Assembly: GCF_003345295.1 (NCBI RefSeq)
Contig: NZ_CP031055.1
Location: 1,178,001-1,242,000, forward strand
DNA length: 64,000 nt
Origin: Vibrio splendidus
GTDB lineage: Bacteria > Pseudomonadota > Gammaproteobacteria > Enterobacterales > Vibrionaceae
Direction of reading: 5' to 3'
The notes below the pieces were generated by a model that ran no database searches, had not been told where the DNA came from, and was given only the letters and a program-made list of their open reading frames with translations. Below, one piece after another: positions 25,076-34,085 of this stretch. Every line of letters begins with the position of its first letter. The first letter of the stretch is position 1. The position numbers and the translations under genes are program-made.

Positions 25076-26110
25076 TTGGAGATTATCGCGGAGTATAAGC
25101 CAACCGGACATCGGCATCAGTTGGGGACATTAGATATCGCGCTGCTGTTGAATACCTTAGAGCAACGAGGTCTCGATATTGAAAGGCTACTCATGGACGT
25201 GGGTTTAGAAACCATGGATTGGCAAGACCCGAATGGAAAGCTGACTTACGCTGATAAACTTGCGTTGTTTAGCGCGGCTAATCAGAGTTTTCCTCACGAT
25301 GGCTTAGGGCTTTGGTTGGGTGAACACGCTAGCTTGAGCCATTTTGGTGTGTTGGGTTATGCGCTATCGACCAGTCAAAATGTCGCGGAGGCCATCAAGT
25401 CGGGCTTTAAATATCTGCGCCTTAATGGTCCTATCTTCTCGGTTAAATTGTTTCTAGATTCCGAGCAAGCGGTGATTCAGATTGAGAACACCTTGGAAGT
25501 GGGTGATCTCCTTCCTTTCTGCAGTGAGTACTTCTTAAGTTCAATTGTCTCTTTGTTCAAAGAACTTACTGGTCATGAGTTGGATATTCATACTTTGGCT
25601 TTGCCTTACGCTCGTCCCAATTACACCAAGCTTTATGACAACCGCTTCCAGTGCCCGGTGATTTTTGAGCAAAACTATTGTGAACTGCGTTTTGATGTCT
25701 CGGTTTTATCACAAACCTTATTGACTCATGATGCTACGACACTGAAGCGCTATCTCGCGTCTTGCCAGTCGATAGTGGAAACGCTGGACTCTGAGCATCT
25801 GCTGACTAACCAGATCAAAACGATTTTTTATCAAACTGCAGGCAGTTTCCCGAATATTGAACAACTCGCTGACGAATTTGGGTGTAGCTCTCGCACGCTC
25901 AGGCGAGAGCTAGTGACCCATGATTCCAGTTATCAAATATTGCTTACCGAAGTTCGAGTGGAACTCGCTAAAGAACTATTGCTCGGTACAACCATGAGCA
26001 TTGATGACATCGGTGAAAGGCTCGGTTATAGCGACCCTGCAAACTTCAGAAGGGCGTTTAAAGGTTGGCTCAATAAAACGCCTGCGCAGTTTCGTGACGG
26101 TTTAAGTTAA
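25076..26110 (+). CDS. AraC-family transcriptional regulator (OruR-like)
   Basis: A 344-residue regulator starting at a TTG well placed behind AAGGAGA. The N-terminal 190 residues form the arabinose-binding-like domain of the OruR/PF12625 subgroup (LSHFGVLGYALSTSQNVAEAIKSGFKYLRLNGP). The C-terminal AraC DNA-binding domain carries two helix-turn-helix motifs: FPNIEQLADEFGCSSRTLRRELV and MSIDDIGERLGYSDPANFRRAFKGWLNKTPAQFR. It is divergent from the DUF2804 and hydroxylase genes across about 170 bases and is a good candidate for controlling them. Confidence 0.9.
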   Translation: MEIIAEYKPTGHRHQLGTLDIALLLNTLEQRGLDIERLLMDVGLETMDWQDPNGKLTYADKLALFSAANQSFPHDGLGLWLGEHASLSHFGVLGYALSTSQNVAEAIKSGFKYLRLNGPIFSVKLFLDSEQAVIQIENTLEVGDLLPFCSEYFLSSIVSLFKELTGHELDIHTLALPYARPNYTKLYDNRFQCPVIFEQNYCELRFDVSVLSQTLLTHDATTLKRYLASCQSIVETLDSEHLLTNQIKTIFYQTAGSFPNIEQLADEFGCSSRTLRRELVTHDSSYQILLTEVRVELAKELLLGTTMSIDDIGERLGYSDPANFRRAFKGWLNKTPAQFRDGLS

Positions 26111-26114
26111 AGCG

Positions 26115-27089
26115 TTACTTGCTAAAAAATTGCTCCCTGAAATCGGATACTTGCTGCTGATAGTAACTGTCCCAATCTTGTTGAGTCCAAGTGGCATAAC
26201 TTGAGGAACGCTGAGAGCCTAAGATCGCTTTGAGCTGATCCAGTTGCTCGTGGTAAGTCATCACTGTTTGTTGCTGTTGCGCGACTTGCTGTTCTCTTGC
26301 GGTAATGTTGCTGGCCTGCATTTCATCTAGGTAGGTCTCTTGAAGGTCGGCTTTGACTGATACTATCTCAGCAGGGCTATAGCTGCTGGGTATCAAAGAG
26401 ACTGCCAATTCATATTTTTGAAGCTGTGTTTCGGCGTTTAACGTGTCCGTATTGTTTTGCCATTCACTAAGCAAACCTTGATAGTTGGCCAAAAACTGGC
26501 TCGCTTCGTTTTCTTTAAGGGTGTTTGCGTCGAGCGTAAAACCTAGATGCGCAAACTGGTCTGCGAATAGCTGGTGGGCCAACTCTCCCCATACTTGCTG
26601 TGCAGATTGTTTGAATAGGGCAACACGCTCTTCAATAGTTTCTATCGATTCTAGTGGGATAGTGCTTTGGGTTAATTGCCAGTCGACTGATAGCTGTGGA
26701 TAGTCGCTCAGTAACTCAAACCATATACTCGGCAACTCTGATTTCAATCGTGCGAGTTGCTCAGTGCAGTCATCGCGTTGTTTGCAAAGCGCCCAGAACC
26801 CATCGAGTTCATCGAATAGAGCTTTACCTTCAAGTTCGCTTAAGTTTTCAACATGCGTTTCTCCGCCCGATGATTCTGCCTCGGCTTGTTTGTTCTGCGA
26901 TGCTGCATCTCCCGAACTGGCGGTTGCAGTTGGCGTGGAATTATCGTCATCAGTTGTCGTAGAAACACGCGACTTAGCTTCTGTGTGTTGAGCAGAAGAT
27001 AGCGGTGTTTCGTTCGTTTTTGATGACCACGAATAGCCAATAATGCTCGCCGTTAAGACGAGCATTATGATTAATATAACTCGATGCAT
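26115..27089 (-). CDS. Membrane-anchored periplasmic helical protein, sphingomyelinase partner
   Basis: A 324-residue protein with one N-terminal transmembrane anchor (MHRVILIIMLVLTASIIGYSW), a Ser/Thr/Ala/Glu-rich linker (about 25-85) and a long helical remainder with a Gln-rich helix (EQQVAQQQQTVMTYHEQLDQLKAIL). This layout is that of lipase-specific foldases (Lif), but I do not see the Lif RxxFDY signature, so it is at most a remote relative. It follows the sphingomyelinase-family gene by 15 bases, and a role in folding or exporting that enzyme is the simplest inference. It ends four bases before the convergent AraC gene ends. Confidence 0.6.
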   Translation of the reverse strand: MHRVILIIMLVLTASIIGYSWSSKTNETPLSSAQHTEAKSRVSTTTDDDNSTPTATASSGDAASQNKQAEAESSGGETHVENLSELEGKALFDELDGFWALCKQRDDCTEQLARLKSELPSIWFELLSDYPQLSVDWQLTQSTIPLESIETIEERVALFKQSAQQVWGELAHQLFADQFAHLGFTLDANTLKENEASQFLANYQGLLSEWQNNTDTLNAETQLQKYELAVSLIPSSYSPAEIVSVKADLQETYLDEMQASNITAREQQVAQQQQTVMTYHEQLDQLKAILGSQRSSSYATWTQQDWDSYYQQQVSDFREQFFSK

Positions 27090-27104
27090 TATGGGTTCAC
27101 CGAG

Positions 27105-28439
27105 TTACTTGATGACAGCGCTAACAGGGAAGTGGTCTGAAAGGTTGTAGTGCTTCCATAACTTACTGCTTGTTGAACGAGGAACATCAACGCGGTTATT
27201 GTTGTGAGTTTTTTGTGCGTACTCCGAACTCACCACTACGTAATCCAAGTATTCGACGTTTTCCCCGCCAGACATAGGTTCGCCTGCAAAGTTGTTGATG
27301 CGAGGATCAAAGGTGGAAGCGGTATAACCTGAATACTCAGGCTCAGCGGCTTGCAGGTTAGCGAACATCTGTTGGTAGTCGCCTGGGAACTTCAGCTTGT
27401 TCACGTTGAAGTCACCGCTGTAAATAACCGTTTCTGAGGTTGCTATTTCCAGTGATTGAGCAAGCTGACGCATCTGTTTAAATTGACGCTGTCGGTAGTC
27501 ACGAGCGGTATCCGTATCGAACGACGCGGTGTGAGTGCCAAACACATGGTAAGCCTGACCATTTTTGATGACCTCAGCGTAATTCACGCCCTTATCAGCG
27601 AAACAATCTGTGCCTGTACAATCAGGGAACACGTATTGCGCTTCGTTGACAATAGGGTAGCGGCTCACAATGATCACACCGCCGTCATAGATGTTAATCC
27701 CGTCTTTATCGAGCATTTTGGTTTGATAAGGATACTCCTTCGCAAGCTCACGCAAGAATTCATCTCTGCCGTTAGCAAACACCTCTTGTAGCGCCAACAC
27801 GTCATAGCCCTTTACGTATTGAGGGATCAGGTCATAGCGGTCACCAATATGTGAAGCGATGGCAGGCAGCGCCCAGATGTTATAAGTCATGACTTTGAGT
27901 GTATTGGCATCTGGCTCTGGTTGCTCATCCACTTTTGGTGGAGTGATGGTGTAATAAATATCATCGTAGCGCGCCGTAGAATCGGCTTTAAGCGCTAGCT
28001 CTGCATTAACCCCGAATGCATCGGTTGTACTGCGATGAATATTACGATCGTCATGCAACGTTAGGTTGACGTCTGCGGCACTCAAGCCATGTTGCAGTGT
28101 CGAGTTGTACCAATGTCCCTTCATGGTTTGGTTGAGCGTGACACTCTCACCCACAGCGTTCGATACCATAGTGTCAAACTCATAGGTCTTCCCAGATTTC
28201 ACACCAGTCCAGCGATTGAAACTGATCAGCTTCTTCGTCTCCCAAGGGCCAATCTGTTCAACATGTTGCTGCCACTCATCACCGAATTGAAGCTGGTCGG
28301 TACCCGTGTGATTGGTTTGAATCGTCATTAATTGGCTAGTGTTATTGGTCAGGTACACATCGGTATCTGCAATAGCCGAGGTTGAAATGAATGAAGCTGA
28401 TGCAAGTATTGCACTCAGGCAAGTCCATTGAGTTTTCAT
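27105..28439 (-). CDS. Sphingomyelinase C-like secreted phosphodiesterase
   Basis: About 444 residues from the ATG at 28439, which has an AAGGA site; an in-frame ATG at 28526 would add a leader without a signal peptide. The signal (MKTQWTCLSAILASASFISTSAIA) is followed by a 160-residue N-terminal beta domain, then a DNase I-like catalytic domain. Key motifs: VMTYNIW, LQEVF with the metal-binding Glu, FGTHTASFD, SGDFNVNK, EYLDYVVVS and the terminal LSDHFPV. This matches bacterial sphingomyelinases C and related hemolysins. Exact lipid specificity is an inference. It is the first gene of a pair with a membrane-anchored partner. Confidence 0.85.
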   Translation of the reverse strand: MKTQWTCLSAILASASFISTSAIADTDVYLTNNTSQLMTIQTNHTGTDQLQFGDEWQQHVEQIGPWETKKLISFNRWTGVKSGKTYEFDTMVSNAVGESVTLNQTMKGHWYNSTLQHGLSAADVNLTLHDDRNIHRSTTDAFGVNAELALKADSTARYDDIYYTITPPKVDEQPEPDANTLKVMTYNIWALPAIASHIGDRYDLIPQYVKGYDVLALQEVFANGRDEFLRELAKEYPYQTKMLDKDGINIYDGGVIIVSRYPIVNEAQYVFPDCTGTDCFADKGVNYAEVIKNGQAYHVFGTHTASFDTDTARDYRQRQFKQMRQLAQSLEIATSETVIYSGDFNVNKLKFPGDYQQMFANLQAAEPEYSGYTASTFDPRINNFAGEPMSGGENVEYLDYVVVSSEYAQKTHNNNRVDVPRSTSSKLWKHYNLSDHFPVSAVIK

Positions 28440-28840
28440 TTTCACGTTATCCTTACTGATTGGTTTAAAGAATAACGTAGTAAAGAGTTGTGACATTGGA
28501 GTTATAACTCTATGGGAATTATCCAAATATTAGATATATGCCATGGTTTTATAAATTAGACTACTCATTGAAAATTAACATATTGCTTTGTCGGAATGAT
28601 AAGTGATACGCGCGCACGCTAAAAAATAGAGGAACGATTTGGGTTTGAGGGTAAGTCACTAGTGGTTGTTTTCGTGGAAATCATAGGTCGGTAAATAACC
28701 AGAAATGGATGCTGTGAATCACGATAAGGGAAAACGCTAACCGCCTTGCTCTATCAGCATAAATTTTGCCATTGTTCAGTAAACAGATTCCTCAAAAACA
28801 GGTATGATAGTGTCGTTTTTAATCCTGAACTGGGAAAGTC
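28440..28840. other. Divergent promoter gap
   Basis: About 400 bases between the sphingomyelinase-like gene and the DUF2058 gene. It is AT-rich on the left. No gene, repeat or recognisable operator was found. Confidence 0.5.
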
Positions 28841-29362
28841 ATGGCAAAGTTAACACTCCAAGAGCAAATGCTTAAAGCTGGCTTGGTAAATGAGAAAAAA
28901 TTAAAGAAGGCGAAGAAGGGCTCTAAAAAGTCTCGCGTTCAGTCTCGTGAAGCAAAAGCGGCAGCAGAAGAAACTAAACTGGCGCAGCAAGCGAAAGACA
29001 AAGAGTTAAACCAACAGTTGAAAGAACAGCAGTTGAGCAAAGAAATTAAAGCTCAAGTGAAGCAACTGATTGAGATGAACAAGATCGAACAGAAGAACGG
29101 TGAGATCAAATACAACTTCACCGATGGTACGCTAGTTAAATACCTTTACGTAGAAGACCTGACTCAAAAGCAACTAAGTAAAGGTATTCTAAGTATCGCG
29201 CGTCAAGGCGAAAGCTATGTTGTTATTCCTACTGCGGTAGCGAACAAGATCGCGATGCGTGACGAAGAATCTATCGTTGATACTCAAGCTTCAAGCTCTG
29301 ATGAAGTAGACGAAGATGATCCGTACAAAGACTTCGTGATCCCAGATGATCTAATGTGGTAG
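28841..29362 (+). CDS. DUF2058 family protein (YaiL-like)
   Basis: A 173-residue protein starting MAKLTLQEQMLKAGLV, with a very basic N-terminal helix (KKLKKAKKGSKKSRVQSREAKAA), a charged coiled-coil region (residues about 35-90) and a conserved C-terminal domain (KYNFTDGTLVKYLYV, GESYVVIPTAVANKIAMRD). This is the DUF2058 or YaiL group, annotated as nucleoid or polynucleotide-associated because of its basic N terminus. No enzyme function is known. A strong terminator follows. Confidence 0.88.
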   Translation: MAKLTLQEQMLKAGLVNEKKLKKAKKGSKKSRVQSREAKAAAEETKLAQQAKDKELNQQLKEQQLSKEIKAQVKQLIEMNKIEQKNGEIKYNFTDGTLVKYLYVEDLTQKQLSKGILSIARQGESYVVIPTAVANKIAMRDEESIVDTQASSSDEVDEDDPYKDFVIPDDLMW

Positions 29363-29417
29363 TCCTCGACTAAATCACTATCTAATTCGTCAATTACTTG
29401 TGGCGTGAAGAAGTATT

Positions 29418-29451
29418 AAAAGCCCCGACGTGTCTTACATCGGGGCTTTTT
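29418..29451 (+). terminator. Terminator after DUF2058 gene
   Basis: Eleven-bp stem AAAAGCCCCGA with TCGGGGCTTTT, the right arm running into T residues. Confidence 0.9.
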
Positions 29452-29560
29452 CAATGTTGGCAACTGCATAGAATTATTTACGGGCTCATCTGAACCGGTC
29501 ATGTCTCTATATTTGAGAAATAATTCATTGCCGGTGTCTCACTTACGACCGCTTTACTGG

Positions 29561-29616
29561 TAAGTAGCTAAGTAGCTAAGTAGCCAAGTAGCCAAGTAGC
29601 CAAGTAGGTAAGTAGG
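29561..29616. repeat. Tandem repeat, 8-bp unit YAAGTAGS x7
   Basis: Seven consecutive octamers: TAAGTAGC three times, CAAGTAGC twice, CAAGTAGG once and TAAGTAGG once. Copies carrying the same variant are adjacent, which is the pattern left by slippage after point mutation. It lies between the DUF2058 terminator and the small zinc-ribbon gene. Confidence 0.9.
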
Positions 29617-29643
29617 TAGGTTACCTACTAAGGCTTTGGCCAG

Positions 29644-29826
29644 CTAATCGGCAACAATGTCTGCGATGTCGAAAGTTGAGTCTTGTTGGTTGTTTTTAAG
29701 TTGATGATATTCGAGCTGATATTGCTCATAGCCATCAAAATAGCAGTCGCCGATTTCATTGCGTGGGCAAATTTGTACATCGTCTCTTGCGACCAGTTCA
29801 GTTGAACAAGATGGGCAATGTTTCAT
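29644..29826 (-). CDS. Small zinc-ribbon-like protein
   Basis: A 60-residue protein beginning MKHCPSCSTELVARDDVQICPRNEIGDCYFDGYEQY. Two cysteine knuckles (CPSC, and CP followed by a cysteine eight residues on) suggest a zinc-binding ribbon. An excellent AGGAGGATCT ribosome site precedes the ATG, which supports real expression. Function is unknown. The gene ends just beside an octamer repeat array. Confidence 0.72.
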   Translation of the reverse strand: MKHCPSCSTELVARDDVQICPRNEIGDCYFDGYEQYQLEYHQLKNNQQDSTFDIADIVAD

Positions 29827-30005
29827 AGATCCTCCTGATGGAATCCCAGTGTATAACCGACTCCATTAACTCAAACTTTTGTTTCGTTGTGATTTCATTT
29901 TTAAGTCAAGTAGCGGGTTTATTTGTCATAACCTCGCTACTTGTTGCTGTGCTTGGCCACAGAAAGGAGCAGCGATATAAGGTGCTTCGTGTTCGACAAT
30001 GCTGT

Positions 30006-31625
30006 TTATTGGATGCTACATATATTGAAGCGAGAGCGGCTACCTCCACCTAGCATTTTCACATTCTCTTTGTTGCTAAGTGCCTTCCAGGCGGTACTTT
30101 CTTCTGCACTGAGATTTGAAGGTTGATAATCTAAGTTAGCGTATCTGGATACAACCACTTGTTTATCCATGCTTTCAGATAGGCTATCGATTACATTAGT
30201 TGTCACTTTCCCATCGGAGTAGGCCATGACCAAAACTTCATCATTTTCCTCAAGCGCTGAGACTAACGTGCTTTCATTGTCTTTGCTGTATTGAACATCA
30301 CTGTAACCTTGGTCTGCGTCTGTCTGTTTGCCTGAAATTGAACGATAAAGAAGGCTCTTTTTACGTTTCTTTAAGGAGCTAAGTGGGGTCTCATTCTGCT
30401 TGCTATAAATATTGACCACTTTAATATCGTTTTGAGCAGCGTATTTCAGAATTGAACTTTGGTTTCCGAGTCCTCTGCGTGTTAGCGCTGGTGAATTTTG
30501 CAAGCTTTGAGATAAGCGTTGTTCGGTAGCATCAACGATAACAATCGCAGGTTTGTTACCTTCACTTATCGATTTCTTTAGTACTTGTCTAACTTCGATA
30601 TGTGCCATTTTCCCTTCTACAGTATCCCAGTTCGGTGCATGCTGAGGTGTTGCGGATGGTCTTGTTTCAAGCGTATATGGCTTGTAGTCGTAGTGCTCTT
30701 TCGGCCAATAAGTATTTCTTTTTGCTTTTCCAAAATCGTCAGCCAAATGAAATTCACTCACGATCTTTTCATTCTTTAAATACGCCTTAGGTTTTTCTTG
30801 TCCTAGCGCTTTCCATTGGAAGTACATCTCTTCACGAAGGTGGATGATTGACTGCCTGGCACTACTGATTTCCGTAACGGGATCTCGACCGTGTTCAGCA
30901 TTGTTGTAGTGAGTAATTCCTGTGGTCTGATATTCATAATTTGGAATCACATACTCTGTCGCTTTATTGGTGTCTGGGTGACGGTGAGACAGAGGCGCAT
31001 TACCTTGAGGTACGGCACCAGAAGAGAAGTCTCTCGCATGAATGAGTTCATGCCCTAATGCGACGGTTTGATCAAACGGTGTCTCTGTTCCTGGAATATT
31101 GACCATCTCCGTGGTGGAGAAGTAAACCGTATTCGAGACCCCCTTACCATTAAACTGTCGCTGCCAAGCTAGCGAGGCCTTTTGTTGATCTTCAAATATA
31201 GAGGGTATCGTCTCAAAGAGTCTTCCTGGTCCTTCTGGTTCTCTTATCACAGTGACAACCGTAGTATTAGAGTGGTCGATCCCCATTGTATGTTCAATTA
31301 ATGGTTCAACATCGTCGTGAGGCGCATTGACCGGAACGTAGGTAGCGATTTGTCGTAAAATTTCTCGTCCAGTTTGTGACAACTGTAGCTTGCGGACTAA
31401 CACGCTTATATCTGCAAGGTATGCGTCACTCTTTGTTTGTACGTAGAGGTTTCTAGACATGCGATAAAGTTTACCGTGGGTGTCTGAGTTGTACCCAGCA
31501 ATCACTTTTACGCCATCCGGAGCGTCATAAAAGAGGCCGAATTCTGAGCCTTTTCCAGCATATACACTCATTGGGTCAACAAGCATTAAAAGTACTGAAA
31601 GCGTTAAGAACATTCTATTTTTCAT
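30006..31625 (-). CDS. Exported HELIH zinc metallopeptidase (M91/NleD-like) with isochorismatase-like C-terminal half
   Basis: A 539-residue protein with a Sec signal peptide (cleavage near residue 23, VYA-GK). The zinc-binding motif HELIH is at residues 192-196 in VALGHELIHARDF, followed by DPVTEISSARQSI, which resembles the downstream segment of NleD-family (M91) effector proteases. The C-terminal half (about 345-520) has the alternating strands and helices of an isochorismatase-like fold: AIVIVDATEQRL, SSILKYAAQNDIKVVNIYS, ENDEVLVMAYSDG and DKQVVVSRYA, but no cysteine at the usual nucleophile position. It begins four bases after the 759-aa protein ends and has a GAGGAA site. Probably the enzymatic part of an exported toxin; the C-terminal assignment is tentative. 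Confidence 0.72.
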   Translation of the reverse strand: MKNRMFLTLSVLLMLVDPMSVYAGKGSEFGLFYDAPDGVKVIAGYNSDTHGKLYRMSRNLYVQTKSDAYLADISVLVRKLQLSQTGREILRQIATYVPVNAPHDDVEPLIEHTMGIDHSNTTVVTVIREPEGPGRLFETIPSIFEDQQKASLAWQRQFNGKGVSNTVYFSTTEMVNIPGTETPFDQTVALGHELIHARDFSSGAVPQGNAPLSHRHPDTNKATEYVIPNYEYQTTGITHYNNAEHGRDPVTEISSARQSIIHLREEMYFQWKALGQEKPKAYLKNEKIVSEFHLADDFGKAKRNTYWPKEHYDYKPYTLETRPSATPQHAPNWDTVEGKMAHIEVRQVLKKSISEGNKPAIVIVDATEQRLSQSLQNSPALTRRGLGNQSSILKYAAQNDIKVVNIYSKQNETPLSSLKKRKKSLLYRSISGKQTDADQGYSDVQYSKDNESTLVSALEENDEVLVMAYSDGKVTTNVIDSLSESMDKQVVVSRYANLDYQPSNLSAEESTAWKALSNKENVKMLGGGSRSRFNICSIQ

Positions 31626-31629
31626 TGGC

Positions 31630-33909
31630 TTATTCCTCTAATGCGATTTGTAATTCAATCCAATCTTCGAGTTCTTTCAGGAGCAGATGGTTGAGATGTG
31701 GGAGCATGGTGAATTCTTCTTGTTTAATGATTAACCCAAGCTGCCCAATCGCAGACTCGAGATTTCCTTGGCTCAACGCTATTTTTATGTTCGCGAGTTG
31801 GGTCCAGAGGGCATGTGAAGATACATAGCCTACTTGTTGTCCCAGTTCATCTTGATGCTCATCGGAAAGGTAGCTCAGGTGCAGAGGGGAAAGCGTGCTG
31901 TTGAACAGTTGATGTTGACTGTTAGGAGATACATTGAATTCTGACAGCTGATGTTGCGCGATTTGTAGATAGAGCGAAAGGTCGCCTAATAAATATTGAA
32001 GTTGGTTGGCATTCGTCGTCTTCATTGCCTTTTCAATGATGCTTTCAATAGCGCTTTGAAAGTTTTGATCAAAGTTAGTGCTTGGCTGCGACATCACGTC
32101 ATCGAGTATGTCTGCCATTTTAGGGGCATAAAACCTAAGGTTTGCTGCAGAGTATACACTTGGATACGGTAACGAGTAATTGAGAGAGCGGATGTAAGAC
32201 ATTGAAATAGCGAGCTTGAATTGAGGTTGAATAAAATGTTTAAAAATTTCATATTGTTTGATTTTATCTAACACTCCGCCGCTCGGTCGCTCTGTTAGCA
32301 GCAGTTCATACCAACGGCTAATCTCATACCAACTTTTACGAACATTTGGATCAGAGCTGTCAATTCCTTTGCTATCTAAGTATTCGCTGAAAGGCGTTTG
32401 GTAGCTAAGAATCTGGATGTTCGCTAACTCGGACACTAGCTCTTCAAATAGTTTATTCGAGGACTGGCCAGATATATAAGCGCTAGCGGTGTTGATCAGC
32501 TGAGTTCTAAATAAGCCTACTGGCCAACCATTAACAACCCTCGATGCAATATGCTGTTCGACATTAAATTCTACCTTTTTTAGCAACAATTCGGATAACT
32601 CAGGATCCTTTTTAGGGTGGTAAGTATCGTACAATGGACCAGAGTCTTTACATGCATCTAGAGAAGCTTGAATACCGCCTGGGGCAATGGAAGGAACACC
32701 CCAGCAAGTTCTTGCGGGGCGGACTTCTACAGTTGCTGTACTGAGTTGTTCCTCGCTCAGGTAATCGATATCCCACATTTCTTTCGCATACTCTCTCAAT
32801 CCACTTTGCCTTACTTGAAATTCCAATATACTTCGGTTGATTTTGCTGTGTGTAATGATCGATACCACGTGAGGCTTTGACCTTTCTATGAGCCGTTTAA
32901 TTGTGTTCTCTCTATGTGTGGATAGTCGGCGCAAAGCAATTTCAACAAGTTCTTTTTTCTTGCTATGTATATTCAAAGCGAGCTCGTTATAGTCATCTGC
33001 GTTCAGTTTATTAATCAGATCATCGATGCGTGCTGGTCCTTCAATGCGAATACAGCGTTCGAGCGCTGTTAAAGAGTCTTGAGCATTTTGGCATAGCGGC
33101 TGGTGTAGATTTGAATTAGGGGAAACATGTCCGATTGACTTCAACAGTTCTAAATCAATTCGTGCCATTTGTTTAGATAACTGCCTGTCATACGCTGAAG
33201 CTAACCGGCGATACTCAGTGTCTGCTTCAAGAAGTAGGTTATCTATATACATAGAGGCAGTGAGCTTGACATGATCGTCGTATTTATTGATGAGTTCGAT
33301 GGCATCTTGTTTTGAATGATGGAAACGAGAAAATTCTGATGAGTGGTTGGTAAACACGTAATGCGATTGGTTTTCAAATTCGGTGATTTTTTCTTTGGCT
33401 GAGAAGTACTTAATGTCATTCGATAATAGGTTTAGCTCATCACCAACTAGAGGAATGAGAGAAAAAATAGAAGCCGTTTTGTCGAGTTGAGTCGAAGATT
33501 CTTGAGAGAATGTTTGGACCATGTTGTCGACCCAAAAGCCCACCGCAACAGCATCTCCGATTGGCCCTAAGACTTCCAAAGTAGAAGAACCGGCCTGACC
33601 CAACCGATTGATTAGGCTTTCTTGGCTCAACGAGCTTTCGAATGTTTGTGGGACGTTAGCCAACGCTTTTTCTGTTTGTGGCCATGCTGATGTGAAAGAT
33701 TGCGTGTGCGCATCGTGTTCAAGTTCGCCTAACGCAGTACCAAACTGTGGTTCCAAATAAAGCTCATTTCGAGACCATAAAGAGGCACGGTCATTGTTTA
33801 TTGCGTCTAGTGATTGGGTATCCTGAACTCCATTGCTTAAGCAAAGCGCGGCTGACATGGGGCTGTATAGTATGGCGACAAACCGCCATAACGTGTTTTT
33901 GTTTTTCAT
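31630..33909 (-). CDS. Large exported helical protein with toxin translocation-like segment
   Basis: A 759-residue, mostly helical protein. The first 25 residues form a weak signal peptide (WRFVAILYSPMSAALCLS). Residues about 111-170 contain two hydrophobic helices with acidic tips: LEVLGPIGDAVAVGFWVDNMVQTF and KTASIFSLIPLVGDELNLLS. The spacing and the LIPLVGDE turn recall the pore-forming helices of the diphtheria toxin T domain and similar translocation segments. The remaining 580 residues match nothing I know; three cysteines (about residues 275-415) may pair. It is transcribed with the metallopeptidase gene, four bases apart, and separated from the aerolysin gene by a terminator. Best guess: a carrier or translocation subunit. 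Function is unproven. Confidence 0.65.
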   Translation of the reverse strand: MKNKNTLWRFVAILYSPMSAALCLSNGVQDTQSLDAINNDRASLWSRNELYLEPQFGTALGELEHDAHTQSFTSAWPQTEKALANVPQTFESSLSQESLINRLGQAGSSTLEVLGPIGDAVAVGFWVDNMVQTFSQESSTQLDKTASIFSLIPLVGDELNLLSNDIKYFSAKEKITEFENQSHYVFTNHSSEFSRFHHSKQDAIELINKYDDHVKLTASMYIDNLLLEADTEYRRLASAYDRQLSKQMARIDLELLKSIGHVSPNSNLHQPLCQNAQDSLTALERCIRIEGPARIDDLINKLNADDYNELALNIHSKKKELVEIALRRLSTHRENTIKRLIERSKPHVVSIITHSKINRSILEFQVRQSGLREYAKEMWDIDYLSEEQLSTATVEVRPARTCWGVPSIAPGGIQASLDACKDSGPLYDTYHPKKDPELSELLLKKVEFNVEQHIASRVVNGWPVGLFRTQLINTASAYISGQSSNKLFEELVSELANIQILSYQTPFSEYLDSKGIDSSDPNVRKSWYEISRWYELLLTERPSGGVLDKIKQYEIFKHFIQPQFKLAISMSYIRSLNYSLPYPSVYSAANLRFYAPKMADILDDVMSQPSTNFDQNFQSAIESIIEKAMKTTNANQLQYLLGDLSLYLQIAQHQLSEFNVSPNSQHQLFNSTLSPLHLSYLSDEHQDELGQQVGYVSSHALWTQLANIKIALSQGNLESAIGQLGLIIKQEEFTMLPHLNHLLLKELEDWIELQIALEE

Positions 33910-34033
33910 AGTTAACTTTTTCTTGGAGTGAATAGCTGGCCGTATTTATCGAGATAAAGGTTCACCCATAAACAAGAGCCTCGTTTGGGTGCCGATACGC
34001 AGGAGTGTTTTGGCTTTTTTGATTGAGGGGTTG

Positions 34034-34066
34034 CAAAAAGCTCACCACCAGTGTGGTGAACCTAGA
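34034..34066 (-). terminator. Terminator after aerolysin gene
   Basis: On the minus strand the stem TTCACCAC with GTGGTGAG is followed by CTTTTTG. It separates the aerolysin transcript from the downstream two-gene operon, which must have its own promoter in 33910-34033 or depend on read-through. Confidence 0.78.
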
Positions 34067-34085
34067 TTGGGGAATATGAGTTTGC

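Noticed and set aside
26115..27089. Calling the helical protein a true lipase chaperone (Lif)
   Set aside because: The architecture fits but the RxxFDY motif is not visible and no lipase gene is adjacent.
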